A stretch of DNA of 64,000 nt. Origin: CAWBBA01 sp963741625. GTDB taxonomy: Bacteria; Desulfobacterota; Desulfomonilia; Desulfomonilales; Desulfomonilaceae. The stretch's first letter is position 1; each line of letters opens with the position of its first letter. The stretch is taken from contig CAVUIT010000014.1 of NCBI GenBank assembly GCA_963741625.1, positions 1 to 64,000 of the forward strand, in the 5' to 3' direction. A model generated the notes under the pieces. It saw nothing but the letters and a program-made list of their open reading frames with translations, ran no database searches and had not been told where the DNA came from. Of the stretch, positions 7,711-17,140 are shown piece by piece. The position numbers were made by a program, and so were the translations under genes.

Positions 7711-10362
7711 GGTCTGTCTCAGTCTAGTAGTGAAAAAACGGCACAGATTGATCCCTATCTGCGGATATACCTCCATGATCTCCTGGAACTGGTTGTGTCC
7801 CAGGATGTATGCTTCAGTATCCGTCGTGGCCACGCAGGTGGCATTGGGCGGCATTCGCGTGAACAGACTCAGTTCACCGAAGAACGAGCCTTCGCCCACC
7901 GTCGCCTTTTCCTGCTGATGTTCCGTTTCGTAACCCTTGAATATGGTCACTTTTCCTGACACCACAAGATAAATGGAAGAGTTCGCTTCCCCTTCCTTGA
8001 TCATGATTTCCGTTGGTTTGAAATGCTCTTCGGTAACCACGGACGCTATAGCATGCAACTCACGCACGCCCATTCCCTCGAATATCGGGAACGTCCCAAG
8101 TTTGTTGATCATATTGATAATATCTGGCATGGGAGCCGCCTTATTCATGGTGCGTTCTAGGGCGTAATGCGCCAGTTCACGAACATGGGAAAATCCGTCA
8201 TTTATCCGAGACTGAACTACGGGAGCGAAGGAGCTTTTCGGCGCCTCTTCTCCGATAAGAAACAAAGTGAGCATCCGGGTTATAGGGTCCTCTGACTGGG
8301 CCAAGAAGGTTATGATGCGATCCTCTGTTTCAAAGCGCATGAACGGAAAGAGTTTCTTTCCCCTCTGTATCTTTTCATCGAGCGGAATGTCCTCGATGAG
8401 AGGAATCAAATACTGACCGAGTTCCTTCTGGATCGAAGTCTCGACGAGTTCCACGGCAATCGATGCGTTTTCTGATTTGAGCGCCCGGTACATCAAGCGC
8501 ATGTCTGCGTGATAAACCCACAGGGCGTAAAAGATAGCGCTGAGCGTTTCTTCGTTGGCTTGCTGCAAGTGTTCGCGCAACATTTTGACACTGAGGGAGT
8601 TGTTCATTGACCCCAGCATACGAATAGCGATGAGGCTAGCGTATGCCTGAGCCAGTTCCTGGCCCAAGAAAGGGATCATCTCAAAGCCTGTCAAACCTGA
8701 GAGCCGCATTATCTCGAGAATCCCGCGCTTGGTCCGAGGATGGGCTTCAATGAGTGAGGCCTCGAGAAATGGCTGAATAGCATTCCCATAGCTCACGAGT
8801 GCTTCGATCGCGGCTTTCCTGACTTCGTCGTCCTTGTCCTCCAAAAGTTGCACGAGTCTTCGGACAGCTAGAACCTCTCTGGTCTGGATGAGTGATGTTG
8901 CGGCCTCGGCCCGCGTTAAAGGGTTATCATCGTCGAGGAGCTTGATGGCCACCTCGGCAGCAATGGGCGTTGGTTTCCGCGTCACCTCAGGTGTCATCTC
9001 GTCGGCACGGGCCGCTAGCGAATCTGAGCCTATTTCCGTTGACGCAAGGCTGGTATCGAAGACTTGGACCGCCTCTGTCTGGTCGAAATCTATTTTGCCT
9101 TCTGAGATCACTTGCTTGAGAAGGCGCTTGTATTCCTTTCTGAAACGCAGCGTTTCGAAAACCCAGTACGTTGCCAGAACGAATGCGATATAGGCAAAAT
9201 CTCGAGGGTCCAGCACCGGCTTGAGAAAGATCATCAGTAAAGATCCGGTCAGCATGCCGACCTTCAATACCGTGCCGCGTATGAACGTTCGGCCCCATGC
9301 CTGCAAGGTCTTGGGGATCACGTTAAATAGGATCTTGTTTACGGGCCCGGCAATGGACCTTTGTATGAGTATGGTGGTGAATTGACCATACGCAGCCACA
9401 TAAATGTTGAAGAAAAAGCTGAGCGCTCCGAAAATCACTGTGAAATTGATTGGCTGGACCAGAGAAGCATTCGGCAGGCCCATGGTCGAATAGAGGCGTC
9501 CAACGAAGAAAAGGACCACGAAGGTCAAAAGCGTGGTCGATCCTCGAAACACACTGAGAAACGTTATGAGGGCCTGCTCGGAAGAAAAGCTGTGGTTCGC
9601 GATAACACTGAACTGATAGGAGAAGATGGGCAGTAGCATGTTCGGGATGAGACCGCAGATAATGAGAAATCTCACAATGGGGAACTCCCGCACAATGCCG
9701 GGTACTTCGGACAGGCTCCTCCTTCCCACATCTTTGGACAGGGAAGTGGTCTTCGGCTTCGGCGGTCCTACAAACTTTTGGCTGGTTCTGGCCATGAACA
9801 GGGCGGTAAGAAGGAAAACTAGGGCAAAGACCAGGAGCGCTGCATCCTCTCCAATTCTGTAGGTTATGGGCCTCGTCAAAAAGCTCCCCACCGTTGTTCC
9901 CAACACCTGTGCAGCTGTGACCAATGGGAAAATCCGCTTTCCCTGCCGAGCATCGAAGAGGTCGCCGGTAATGTTCCAGAGATAGACAAGTAAGATGGAA
10001 TCAAGCAGGTGCATGAGCTGATAGAGAATGGGATACACGATCGAGAAGGCGGACTTGACCATGACAAAACAGATCGCCGCTCCGGCCGCATAGCTCAACA
10101 AGAATCCTATCATGAGATACGCATCCGAAAAGCGCCGCGCTATTCGATCGGCGAAGCCTAACACCACTATGGTAATTACCGCACTGATGGCCAGCATCCA
10201 GGGGATATACTCCGGCCCGTAGCGCTTCAGGAAGGCCGTATCCACATAGTTGCGGAAGATCGCTGTCACGAAGAAGACAGCGAAGAAGATCACTGCAAGC
10301 CACGTGAACTGACTAACCTCATGCTCGTAAATTTTCAGACGTTTTTCCAGGAAACGCTTCAT
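7702..10362 (-). CDS. NTP/NDP exchange-type carrier with HEAT repeats and C-terminal cyclic-nucleotide-binding-type domain
   Basis: The 886-aa protein has about 12 membrane helices in its first 410 residues (FRNYVDTAFLKRYGPEYIPW near the start), resembling ATP/ADP translocase-like and MFS carriers. HEAT-like repeats follow at about 455-720 (LTRAEAATSLIQT, EVRKAAIEALVSYG), then a CRP-type cNMP domain at about 755-880 (GEGSFFGELSLFTRM). The Glu of the phosphate-binding cassette is present, but the usual P-R-x-A reads PPNA, so the phosphate-coordinating Arg is missing. Transport substrate is unknown; nucleotides are one option. The convergent cyclase next door makes control by cyclic nucleotide tempting, yet the missing Arg weakens that. 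Confidence 0.8.
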   Translation of the reverse strand: MKRFLEKRLKIYEHEVSQFTWLAVIFFAVFFVTAIFRNYVDTAFLKRYGPEYIPWMLAISAVITIVVLGFADRIARRFSDAYLMIGFLLSYAAGAAICFVMVKSAFSIVYPILYQLMHLLDSILLVYLWNITGDLFDARQGKRIFPLVTAAQVLGTTVGSFLTRPITYRIGEDAALLVFALVFLLTALFMARTSQKFVGPPKPKTTSLSKDVGRRSLSEVPGIVREFPIVRFLIICGLIPNMLLPIFSYQFSVIANHSFSSEQALITFLSVFRGSTTLLTFVVLFFVGRLYSTMGLPNASLVQPINFTVIFGALSFFFNIYVAAYGQFTTILIQRSIAGPVNKILFNVIPKTLQAWGRTFIRGTVLKVGMLTGSLLMIFLKPVLDPRDFAYIAFVLATYWVFETLRFRKEYKRLLKQVISEGKIDFDQTEAVQVFDTSLASTEIGSDSLAARADEMTPEVTRKPTPIAAEVAIKLLDDDNPLTRAEAATSLIQTREVLAVRRLVQLLEDKDDEVRKAAIEALVSYGNAIQPFLEASLIEAHPRTKRGILEIMRLSGLTGFEMIPFLGQELAQAYASLIAIRMLGSMNNSLSVKMLREHLQQANEETLSAIFYALWVYHADMRLMYRALKSENASIAVELVETSIQKELGQYLIPLIEDIPLDEKIQRGKKLFPFMRFETEDRIITFLAQSEDPITRMLTLFLIGEEAPKSSFAPVVQSRINDGFSHVRELAHYALERTMNKAAPMPDIINMINKLGTFPIFEGMGVRELHAIASVVTEEHFKPTEIMIKEGEANSSIYLVVSGKVTIFKGYETEHQQEKATVGEGSFFGELSLFTRMPPNATCVATTDTEAYILGHNQFQEIMEVYPQIGINLCRFFTTRLRQTSY

Positions 10363-10922
10363 ACCAAGCTGACCTCGTTACTCAGACCGCAAATGCCTTT
10401 CCAGGCACCCATGAGGGAAACCCGCTGAAGGTCTGAATTGCAATAAAGCCTGATTCGTTTCTGATAATAACCCAGCGAGAGTGTTGCAGGCCAGTAGATT
10501 TACGTAAAATCCCCTAGAGTAGTAAGGCTGTGATATCGGTGTATTTTTGGCGGCAGCTCGATCCACGTGTTGACGAAATCGACGGTGTCCGGTTTTCTTG
10601 GCCGCAGTGTGTCTTCAGGCGGGCGAGGTCTATGAGATTCACGTGATTCGCCGGGTCTATGACGTGCCCACCGACACCGTAATGATGGATCAAGAGCTCC
10701 ACCATCCATGCTTGTTGTTCAATTACCGGCCGTGTTTCTTAGATGCTAAAACACACTTTTTGAGTGGCCCAAGAATATGCCGTACGCTCGGCATGCTGAT
10801 CCCAGCGGCAGAAGTCCAGATTTGGTCAAAAATTATTCAGAAAAGTTGATGAAATTGCTTTCTAAGCTGTTAATCGTAAAATTTCCATGAGAAATCCGAG
10901 GCAAGGCAACTCAATTTTACTT

Positions 10923-10938
10923 CCCCGACGCGTCGGGG
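10923..10938. repeat. GC palindrome CCCCGACGCGTCGGGG
   Basis: A perfect 16-nt palindrome that shares the core CCCGACGC(A/G)TCGGG with copies at 11046-11067 and 56097-56118. It has no T-tract. It looks like a member of a small dispersed repeat family. Confidence 0.55.
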
Positions 10939-11033
10939 GACTAATTCGGACGGGTAGTTTCGGACGTCTCCTGGCAGTTTTGCCCTTTAACAGACCACCT
11001 GAAAGGCAACACAGGGGAATTTGAGCAGTTTCG

Positions 11034-11067
11034 TTTTGAATTTAACTCTCCCGATGCGTCGGGAGAG
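11034..11067. repeat. dispersed palindromic repeat, copy 2
   Basis: Arms CTCTCCCGA and TCGGGAGAG surround TGCG. The left flank TTTTGAATTTAA is identical to that of the copy at 56084-56118, about 45 kb away, so flank and palindrome travel together. This supports a mobile or REP-like element rather than a chance terminator. Confidence 0.6.
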
Positions 11068-11505
11068 CTTGTCGGATAGCGTGTTCGGACGGGGCAAATT
11101 CAAGAAAATTAAACCTGTCATTTCGCGGTATTACATAATAACGCAGTCTGGAAGCCCTTAAGAAAATGCAAGTAGAGATGGATTTGTGTACTATATACTA
11201 TATAGGAAGTAAAAATTGCGAAGCTGATGCTCCGGACGGAACCCTAAGAATTGGAAGTGATCTGGAGCGCATATTTGAAATAGTGGCATCTTAACAACCG
11301 GATATTCGTCATAGTCTTTAGATTCTTTCTTGCCATACGACCAGCCCATGCCGGGCGGTCACCATTGAGTCCTTCATAGACAAGCCTTCACCATTCTAAC
11401 TTGCAGACAGCAGGTCTAGCTGCATTTGGGGCTAGATCTGTTTGTCTGCCCAACCAGGCAACGAAACCGCAACACAGGTTAAGCGCCGCACTTTAGAGAG
11501 GAGAA

Positions 11506-11829
11506 ATGAGGAACAACGAAGAAATGTCCAGAGTTGACCAACTTCTGGAAAGTTTAAGAGACGGAGCGATGAGAATAGACGACCTCCTAGATCTGTTCGT
11601 GGAAACGGATTTTGGAATAGGAACCACTGATAAGACCGCTTCTATAGAAAAGAATTTGGAGTCCATCTCCAAAAAAGTAACCAGAGCCGCAGATTACTTG
11701 GAGCGTACCTTGGAAATATTCGACGGTGATCGTTATATCGAATGGCTACTCAAGGTACCGGCCAACTCTACGCTTTTTGAACGCCGCAAGGCGCAAGTCC
11801 GGGATCATAGACCGGCCAAATCCAATTGA
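11506..11829 (+). CDS. hypothetical protein, first gene of the integrative element (107 aa)
   Basis: ATG 11506 follows GAGAGGAGAA. The product begins MRNNEEMSRVDQLLESLRDG and continues with charged helical sequence (SIEKNLESISKKVTRAADYL). No domain is recognised. It ends 13 bp before the ParB-like gene, so the two are probably co-transcribed. A small helical accessory to the ParB-like protein is possible but unproved. Confidence 0.6.
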   Translation: MRNNEEMSRVDQLLESLRDGAMRIDDLLDLFVETDFGIGTTDKTASIEKNLESISKKVTRAADYLERTLEIFDGDRYIEWLLKVPANSTLFERRKAQVRDHRPAKSN

Positions 11830-11842
11830 TGAGGTGAGAATA

Positions 11843-12667
11843 ATGAAAAAGGTAACAATGGACACCATGAGTCCAAGAGAAATACAAACACACGAGAGCT
11901 TCGAAGCCTTGTTTCCGATAAATCCTGAATTGCTGGAAAAGATTGAGAATGACATGACAGAGGGCACATACGACCTTGCTCAGCCCGTCGTACTTGCCAA
12001 GTGGAAGGGGCAAAAAGAGCCTGTGTGCATAGACGGGCACACTCGGCTGCTGGCCGCCATCAACGTAGGAATTGAGGAAGTTCCAATCTGGATTCATGAA
12101 TTCGACTCAGAACAGGAAGCAATTGACCACGCCATAAAGCTTCAGCAAAACCGTAGAAATACGACTGATGCGGATATCTTGGTCTGTGTGGCGCTATTGG
12201 ATTCAAAACGACCCCGGGGCGGGGATCGTAGAAGTGAACAAGCTAAATCAAAACCGTCAAGTGACGGTAATGGAAACTCCAGATCAGCTTCGGCCAAGGA
12301 AACTGCTGAGAAATTGGGAATAAGCACTCGCAAAGTGGAAAAAGCAAGGACGGTCTTGGGTAAGGGAGATCCTGACACGGTTGCGGCAGTAAAGACCGGC
12401 AAGATGTCCATAAATAAGGCTTATCAAGAAGTGCAGACAAAAGCAGGAAAAAAATCTGATGAAAAAATCAAGGTGATTCAGGAACAGCACTATGTCATTC
12501 CTGAAGACCTGCTTGCTGAACTGGAAGAACTGGGGGGATTGATTGATGAGCACATCGATGTGGCAATTACAGGGTATTTGAATTTTGTGCCTGAAGCACA
12601 AAGACGACAGTGGATGAAATTGGTCTTTGGAGAAGATGGTCAGCACTCGGAAGATGAGAGTGCGTAG
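11843..12667 (+). CDS. ParB/Spo0J-like nuclease-domain protein
   Basis: ATG 11843 has GAGGTGAG upstream and is preferred over an in-frame codon at 11726 that would overlap the previous gene. An N-terminal ParB-like domain at about 20-110 has the motif DGHTRLLAA and LQQNRRNT, followed by a basic linker and a helix-turn-helix (KETAEKLGISTRKVEKAR, about 155-175). Length is 274 aa. Chromosomal ParB acts in partition. Stand-alone forms on integrative elements may stabilise the element or act as regulators. No parA is nearby. Its position between small genes and an excisionase-integrase pair puts it in the element's core. Confidence 0.75.
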   Translation: MKKVTMDTMSPREIQTHESFEALFPINPELLEKIENDMTEGTYDLAQPVVLAKWKGQKEPVCIDGHTRLLAAINVGIEEVPIWIHEFDSEQEAIDHAIKLQQNRRNTTDADILVCVALLDSKRPRGGDRRSEQAKSKPSSDGNGNSRSASAKETAEKLGISTRKVEKARTVLGKGDPDTVAAVKTGKMSINKAYQEVQTKAGKKSDEKIKVIQEQHYVIPEDLLAELEELGGLIDEHIDVAITGYLNFVPEAQRRQWMKLVFGEDGQHSEDESA

Positions 12668-12721
12668 CCGTAAGAGCCTGCTCAATCAATTTTAACAAAA
12701 AAAATTAGGAGGAAAGGAAAA

Positions 12722-13030
12722 ATGTACGGAGATCCCAATAAAGACAAAAAATTCGAGGTCTGGAATGCGATGCATGGGATAATTCAGGCAATTGAAGAGA
12801 ATAGGATTGACTCTGAAACTGTCAATTCACTCGTATGGACTTGTAACATCGTAGCAGGATCTGAAGAATTGGGGTGGGGGATACAGCCGATAACCCCCTA
12901 GACATGGAAACGCTTAGTAAAGATTAACGAAGAAGAGGATATCGGGATTGATGAGATGGTAGAAGTAGGTGTGGACCTCTATTTTGATGCTGAAGGCTTA
13001 ACAGAGCATTTTGAGGATGACGAGGGTTAA
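12722..13030 (+). pseudogene. small acidic protein gene with in-frame TAG
   Basis: ATG 12722 has AGGAGG upstream. It reads 59 codons (MYGDPNKDKKFEVWNAMHGI and so on) to a TAG at 12899-12901. The same frame then continues without a break as TWKRLVKINEEEDIGIDEMV to a TAA at 13028. The full 102-residue reading frame is uniformly acidic on both sides of the TAG, so the TAG looks like a nonsense change (possibly from CAG) or a decoded stop. Either the 59-aa form or the whole frame could be made. It lies 54 bp after the ParB-like gene. Function unknown. Confidence 0.5.
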
Positions 13031-13185
13031 GAATTAACAATGCAAACTGAAGCCTGAACGACCATGATTCAGGCATATTTTGGCTCCGGCCGCTGGACTT
13101 TAAATGGCGAGGCGGAGCACAAGGCGGGTGTATGCTCGCAACGAAGCTGCATTAGCAGCAGGTGTTATTTAGGAGAACAGGATGA

Positions 13186-13518
13186 ATGGTAAACAACGAA
13201 ACAGGAAAGGAGAATGAACAAGAGCGGATTTTTATTCAGAAGCTTTTGAGCGCCCGAGATGTTGCAGAGATTCTTGGAATTAGTGTGAAGACGGTTAACA
13301 AGCTCGTGCGTGATGCGAAGATAGGATGCGTCCAGGTTACGGCAAAAGAGAGAAGATTTAGTGAAGAACAGATACGGGAGTATATCGAATCCCGAACCAT
13401 CGAAAGACCGGTTGACAGAAAGAGCCCAAAGCCAGTAGATTTCCCACGGAAAGGAGGTAAGAAATCATTGGGGTTTGCCAGGACGGCTCTCAAACAGGAG
13501 ATGCAGTCATGGCGGTAA
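13186..13518 (+). CDS. excisionase-like helix-turn-helix protein
   Basis: The 110-aa protein has a MerR/excisionase-type winged helix near residues 18-70 (LLSARDVAEILGISVKTVNK, then RRFSEEQIREYIES). The leading GTG/ATG region has only a modest ribosome site. Its stop overlaps the integrase start at 13509 by 10 nt, the usual coupling of an excisionase or recombination directionality factor to its integrase. Its likely role is to steer element excision. Confidence 0.7.
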   Translation: MVNNETGKENEQERIFIQKLLSARDVAEILGISVKTVNKLVRDAKIGCVQVTAKERRFSEEQIREYIESRTIERPVDRKSPKPVDFPRKGGKKSLGFARTALKQEMQSWR

Positions 13519-13544
13519 CGAAGAGGAAAAAGGGCTATTACATT

Positions 13545-14590
13545 GGCTCTGTTTGCAATAACTGTTGATTAGCCTATCGTCCTACAGTATACGGGAAGGC
13601 AACTGGAGGACGCATGAGACAAGAAGAGTTCGAACGCTTCATTGCAAGCCTTGACGATCTATCAGCAGGGCAGAAGACCATTGTCCGTAAGGTCATTGAT
13701 GAGCAACAAGATCTGGAGAAAGTTGTTTTCATTATTGAATCTCGCTTTTTGGAGCATCCTGTCTGCCCTCGCTGCCAGTCCGAACAATGTGAAGAGATGG
13801 GGCAGAGCCAACAACCTTCAGAGATTCAGATGCTTTTCCTGCGGCAAGACCTTCAATCCTCTCACCGGCACCCCATTGGCTCACCTCCGCAACAAGGACC
13901 GGTGGCTGACGATGGCCAGTGCACTCAAACAGGGGCTTCCTCTTCGAAGGACGGCGGACAAGTGCGGTGTGTCTCTCACCACAGCCTTTCGCTGGCGGCA
14001 CCGCTTCCTCAAGGCAGCATCCCTCGACAAGCCGGATAAGCTCGACGGCATTGCCGAAGCAGACGAAACCTACTTCCTTGAGTCCTTCAAGGGGAGCCAT
14101 AGCCTCCCCAGGCCCCCAAGGCGGCGTGGCGGCAAGGCCGCTAAGCGGGGGCTTTCAAGTGAGCAAGTGCCGGTGCTCGTGGCCAAGGACCGCCACGGCC
14201 ATACCCTCGATGCCATCTTGCCTGACCAATCCAAAGCCTCTGTCAAGCAGGTCCTCAAAGGGGCCCTTGCTGCCGACAACATCCTATGCATTGATGGCGG
14301 CAGTGCCCTCCGGGGCTTTGCCAACGACCTCAATATTCCCTATAGGGTGATCTCGCCCAAGCGCAAGGCCCACGAAATGAACCCGATCTTCCACATCCAA
14401 AATGTTAACGGCTACCATAGCCGCCTTAAATCTTGGATGACGAGGTTTAACGGCGTCGCGACAAAGCACCTGGGCAGCTACCTTGGATGGCGCAGAGTGT
14501 ATGAACACCGGGAAGCTGCAATTACGGACGTTGCGTGGCTCCAAACTGCCATCGGAAGAAATAGAATCAACGCTTAACGCGAACAGAGCC
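13545..14590 (+). mobile_element. IS1595-family insertion sequence (1046 bp)
   Basis: The ends are inverted repeats: GGCTCTGTTTGCAATAA at the left and GGCTCTGTTCGCGTTAA read from the right. The 8-bp sequence ATTACATT is duplicated exactly at 13537-13544 and 14591-14598, as expected for this family. Removing the IS and one duplicate restores the integrase frame. Confidence 0.92.
13614..14577 (+). pseudogene. IS1595-family transposase, one frameshift
   Basis: ATG 13614 follows GGAGG. The N-terminus has the first half of a zinc ribbon (HPVCPRCQSE). One extra base near 13786 shifts the frame, after which RFRCFSCGKTFNPLTGTPLA completes the ribbon. An ISXO2-type DDE domain follows (GIAEADETYFLES, NILCIDGGSALRGFANDL, HIQNVNGYHSRLKSWM). 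The corrected length of about 320 aa fits the family. The extra A in a short run could be a sequence error; otherwise the IS is inactive. Confidence 0.85.
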
Positions 14591-15034
14591 ATTACATTTA
14601 CTTCCGCCCCTTCAGGCAAGATCTTGTGGGGGTGGCAACTGACGCCAAGTCCAAAACCGAAGGTCGGCAGATTGAAATGGCACTTCTTAAGGCGTGTCGT
14701 CCTGGTGATTACGGAGCTCTCGACCCTACCGCGCGTGAGGTGTGTGTGCGCATGTTCCAAAACCAGAGCTGGGCACTTCCTGACCAACTGGAAATAACTC
14801 TCCCGACATCCGGAGAGCTGACTTTGTGGAAGGGGATACGGCAGTGCCTCACCTACCCTGGCATGAAGGACTCGTCCAACAGGGAACGTCACGAACAGGC
14901 GTTTCTTCATGTGGTAAGGATCATGGGGCAGGATCGCAGCATAAAGTCCATATGGGTGCCTGACATTGAAGATTATCAGATCCGTCGCCTAGATGTGAGG
15001 TGTACCCCTCTGTCAAGACAAGAAATGGACTTTT

Positions 15035-15904
15035 TTAAGGTGATAAAGTCCTCCTTGGTCCTGGGTGAATGTTGTCCGGTTGTTCCGGGTGAGTACGTCT
15101 CGCGGTATAGAGTTGGTGCGGGGTCTTGTACTTGAGAGCCTGGTGAGGCCGCTCCTCATTATAGAATCTGAAGTAGGCTCCGATGCCCGAGACCGCCTCT
15201 TTTACCGTTGCATACTCTCTCAGATAGACCTCCTCGTATTTCACTGAACGCCAGAGGCGTTCCACGAAGATGTTGTCGTACACCCGACCTCTGCCGTCCA
15301 TGCTGATCATGATCCCTTCGGCTTCCAAGATGCCAGTGAAGCTTTGGGATGTGAACTGGGACCCTTGGTCCGAATTGAATATCTCCGGTTTTCCGGGACC
15401 GAGCGCTCTGTGCAGGGCCTCGACACAAAAATCCGCTTCCATCGTTATGGAAACTGCCCACGTGACCACATAGCGGCTGAACCAGTCAATGATCGCCACA
15501 AGGTACACGAACCCTTGCCTCATGCGAATATAGGTTATGTCCGTCGCCCATACCTGGTCAGGGCGATCAATCACCGCGCCTCTGAGCAGATACGGGTATT
15601 TCTTGGCCTCTGCGTTGGCACGGCTCAAACGCTTCTTGGGATAGATGGCTTCTATGCCCATCTTGTTCATCAGCCGGGACACCCTCTTGCGGTTGATCTG
15701 ATGGCCTTGGGTGTTCAAACAGGCCGTCATGCGCCTCACGCCATAAAACGGCGTCCGGGTATACTGTTCGTCTATCAGGCGCATAAGCCGTTGATTGCAG
15801 CCGTCGTCCCCTGTCTTGGACCGATAATACAGGCTCGACCTGGACAGCCCCAGAAGCTCACACTGCCTGCAAATCGGGATCTCGTCGTGCTCGGCCTCAA
15901 TCAA
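15035..15904 (-). CDS. IS3-family transposase OrfB
   Basis: The 289-aa product carries the HTH_21 region (PFYGVRRMTACLNTQGH) and an rve integrase core with the DDE triad: Asp in WATDITYIRM, Asp in FNSDQGSQFTS and Glu in FVERLWRSVKYEE. The reading frame stays open upstream of its first ATG into the A9 slippery site, so it is normally made as an OrfAB fusion by -1 frameshifting. OrfB itself appears intact. Confidence 0.9.
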   Translation of the reverse strand: MIEAEHDEIPICRQCELLGLSRSSLYYRSKTGDDGCNQRLMRLIDEQYTRTPFYGVRRMTACLNTQGHQINRKRVSRLMNKMGIEAIYPKKRLSRANAEAKKYPYLLRGAVIDRPDQVWATDITYIRMRQGFVYLVAIIDWFSRYVVTWAVSITMEADFCVEALHRALGPGKPEIFNSDQGSQFTSQSFTGILEAEGIMISMDGRGRVYDNIFVERLWRSVKYEEVYLREYATVKEAVSGIGAYFRFYNEERPHQALKYKTPHQLYTARRTHPEQPDNIHPGPRRTLSP

Positions 15905-15917
15905 CTGACGAAGCTTA

Positions 15918-16198
15918 TCAACCGATAAGTCCAGCTTTTTTTTTCAGCCAGTCCAGCTCCACCTTGAGCTGACCGATTTGCTGATAGAGCTGCGCTACAA
16001 GCTCATTGTGCTGGGCTTCCCCCTCTCCTTGGTTCCGGAGAACACTTTGGGCAACTCCTCAAGGACCTGCCTCCTCCATTTCGTGATCTGGTTCGGATGA
16101 ACCTGATATGTACTGGCGATCTCCGCTAAAGTGCGGTCCCCCCGGATAGCCTCCAGTGCCACTCGCGCCTTGAACTGCGCATCATACCTCTTTCTCAT
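15918..16198 (-). pseudogene. IS3-family OrfA, one frameshift, with A9 slippery site
   Basis: The product starts MRKRYDAQFKARVALEAIRG with a helix-turn-helix (TLAEIASTYQVHPNQITKWR). One base is lost in the C5 run at 16019-16023 of the + strand, truncating it early. With the base restored, a leucine zipper (ELVAQLYQQIGQLKVELDWL) follows, then nine A residues at 15936-15944. A-AAA-AAG is the classic IS3 -1 frameshift signal leading into OrfB. Confidence 0.75.
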
Positions 16199-17091
16199 CC
16201 CACTATCATAAGCCTCCCTGGTTTACCCCCCCAGGATTTCTACATCACCAAGGTAGACTTTTCCACCTTAACCCCCTGTCCAGTTTTCGGGGTACATTAA
16301 TGAGGGCGCTGCTCCTTCAACCGTCAACAAGGAGAAGGCGGCCCTATCAAAGATGTTCAACGTGCTGATCAAATTGCGGCTCATTGAAGTGAACCCGGCA
16401 AAGTTAGTGAAGAATCTCAACGAAAAATCGGGAGAGCGGGAGGTTTACCTTAGCCACAAGGATTTCCGGTTGATCGTTGAGGAGTTGCCTCTTTGGGAAC
16501 GGCCTATTGTCCAGACTCTTTATTATACGGGCATGAGGCGAGGAGAAGCCTTAGGACTTACCAGAGAACGGATAAACCTGAAGGAGCGTATGATCCTGTT
16601 GAGGCCCGAAGATGTGAAGGAAAGAAGATGGAAGCGTGTTCCAATCCACAGGGACCTGGTGCACATATTGGAAGAAGTCCTAAAAGTACGATCCTTGGGG
16701 ACTGACAAAGTTTTTCTCATAAAGGGGCGCGCACCCAATGAGGATTCACTGAGGAAGCCCTGGACAAAGGCTGTCACAGAACTTGAATTTGACCCGGCAC
16801 CTCGACTCCACGACCTGCGGCATACATGGAAGACGAACGCTATGCGGTCAGGCATGGAACCTGAGATTCGAGAGAGCATAATGGGCCATTGGTTCAGAGG
16901 AAAAACAGTTGCCGAGCGTTACGGTAGGATCAGTGATACGGATTTGGTCCGAGAGATAGACAAGGTGAGCTTCAAGAATGGCGAGACAGAGATCTTGGTC
17001 TCGGACTCAAAAAAGAAAAACCCGAAAGAGATGGTCCCTCCTTCGGGAAAAATGTTAACAATTTGTTAACAAGGTATGGTCTTTGAAAAAA

Positions 17092-17124
17092 TCAGGAGAA
17101 AGGGGGGTATCTCTAATCTCCTGA
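17092..17124. terminator. inverted repeat after the integrase
   Basis: TCAGGAGA and TCTCCTGA form an 8-bp stem with a 17-nt loop, 23 bp after the integrase stop. It may end transcription of the element's int operon. No T-tract follows. Confidence 0.35.
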
Positions 17125-17140
17125 CATCATAAACTTTTAG

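Larger units (their letters stand above)
10363..11505. other. long intergenic region with GC palindromes
   Basis: No supportable gene was found. A - strand frame near 10514-10709 contains protein-like stretches but no start signal or family. Two GC-rich palindromes (separate entries) lie here. An AT-rich segment around 11180-11210 could be promoter DNA for the gene at 11506. This may be the left edge of the integrative element. Confidence 0.4.
15001..16296 (-). mobile_element. IS3-family insertion sequence (about 1.3 kb)
   Basis: The terminal sequences TGTACCCC (15001) and GGGGTACA (ending 16296) are inverted, and the inner ends TGTCAAGACAAG and GAAAACTGGACAGG are similar. The element carries orfA and orfB on the - strand, opposite to the host integrase. 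A clean target duplication was not found; exact edges may differ by a few bases. Confidence 0.8.
13509..17069 (+). pseudogene. tyrosine recombinase/integrase split into three parts by two insertion sequences
   Basis: Part 1 is 13509-13544 (MAVTKRKKGYYI). Part 2 is 14591-15000 and resumes exactly in frame after the 8-bp duplication (YFRPFRQDLVGVATDAKS, then the SAM-like core-binding domain). Part 3 is 16297-17069, the catalytic domain. Catalytic residues are all visible in part 3: Arg in TGMRRGEALGL, HDLRH, GHWF in place of the usual H/W pair, and Tyr in AERYGRI. So the enzyme was intact before the insertions and the element is probably now immobile unless supplied in trans. It is coupled to the excisionase-like gene and ends 71 bp before a tRNA-Asp fragment. 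Confidence 0.88.

Noticed and set aside
12899..12901. Pyrrolysine at the in-frame TAG
   Set aside because: No pyl genes or MttB-type methyltransferase are in the window and a CAG to TAG change is simpler; kept only as an alternative.
14798..14817. Another possible copy of the CTCTCCCGA palindrome
   Set aside because: It is imperfect and lies within the integrase coding sequence, where it simply encodes TLPTSGEL; no shared flank.
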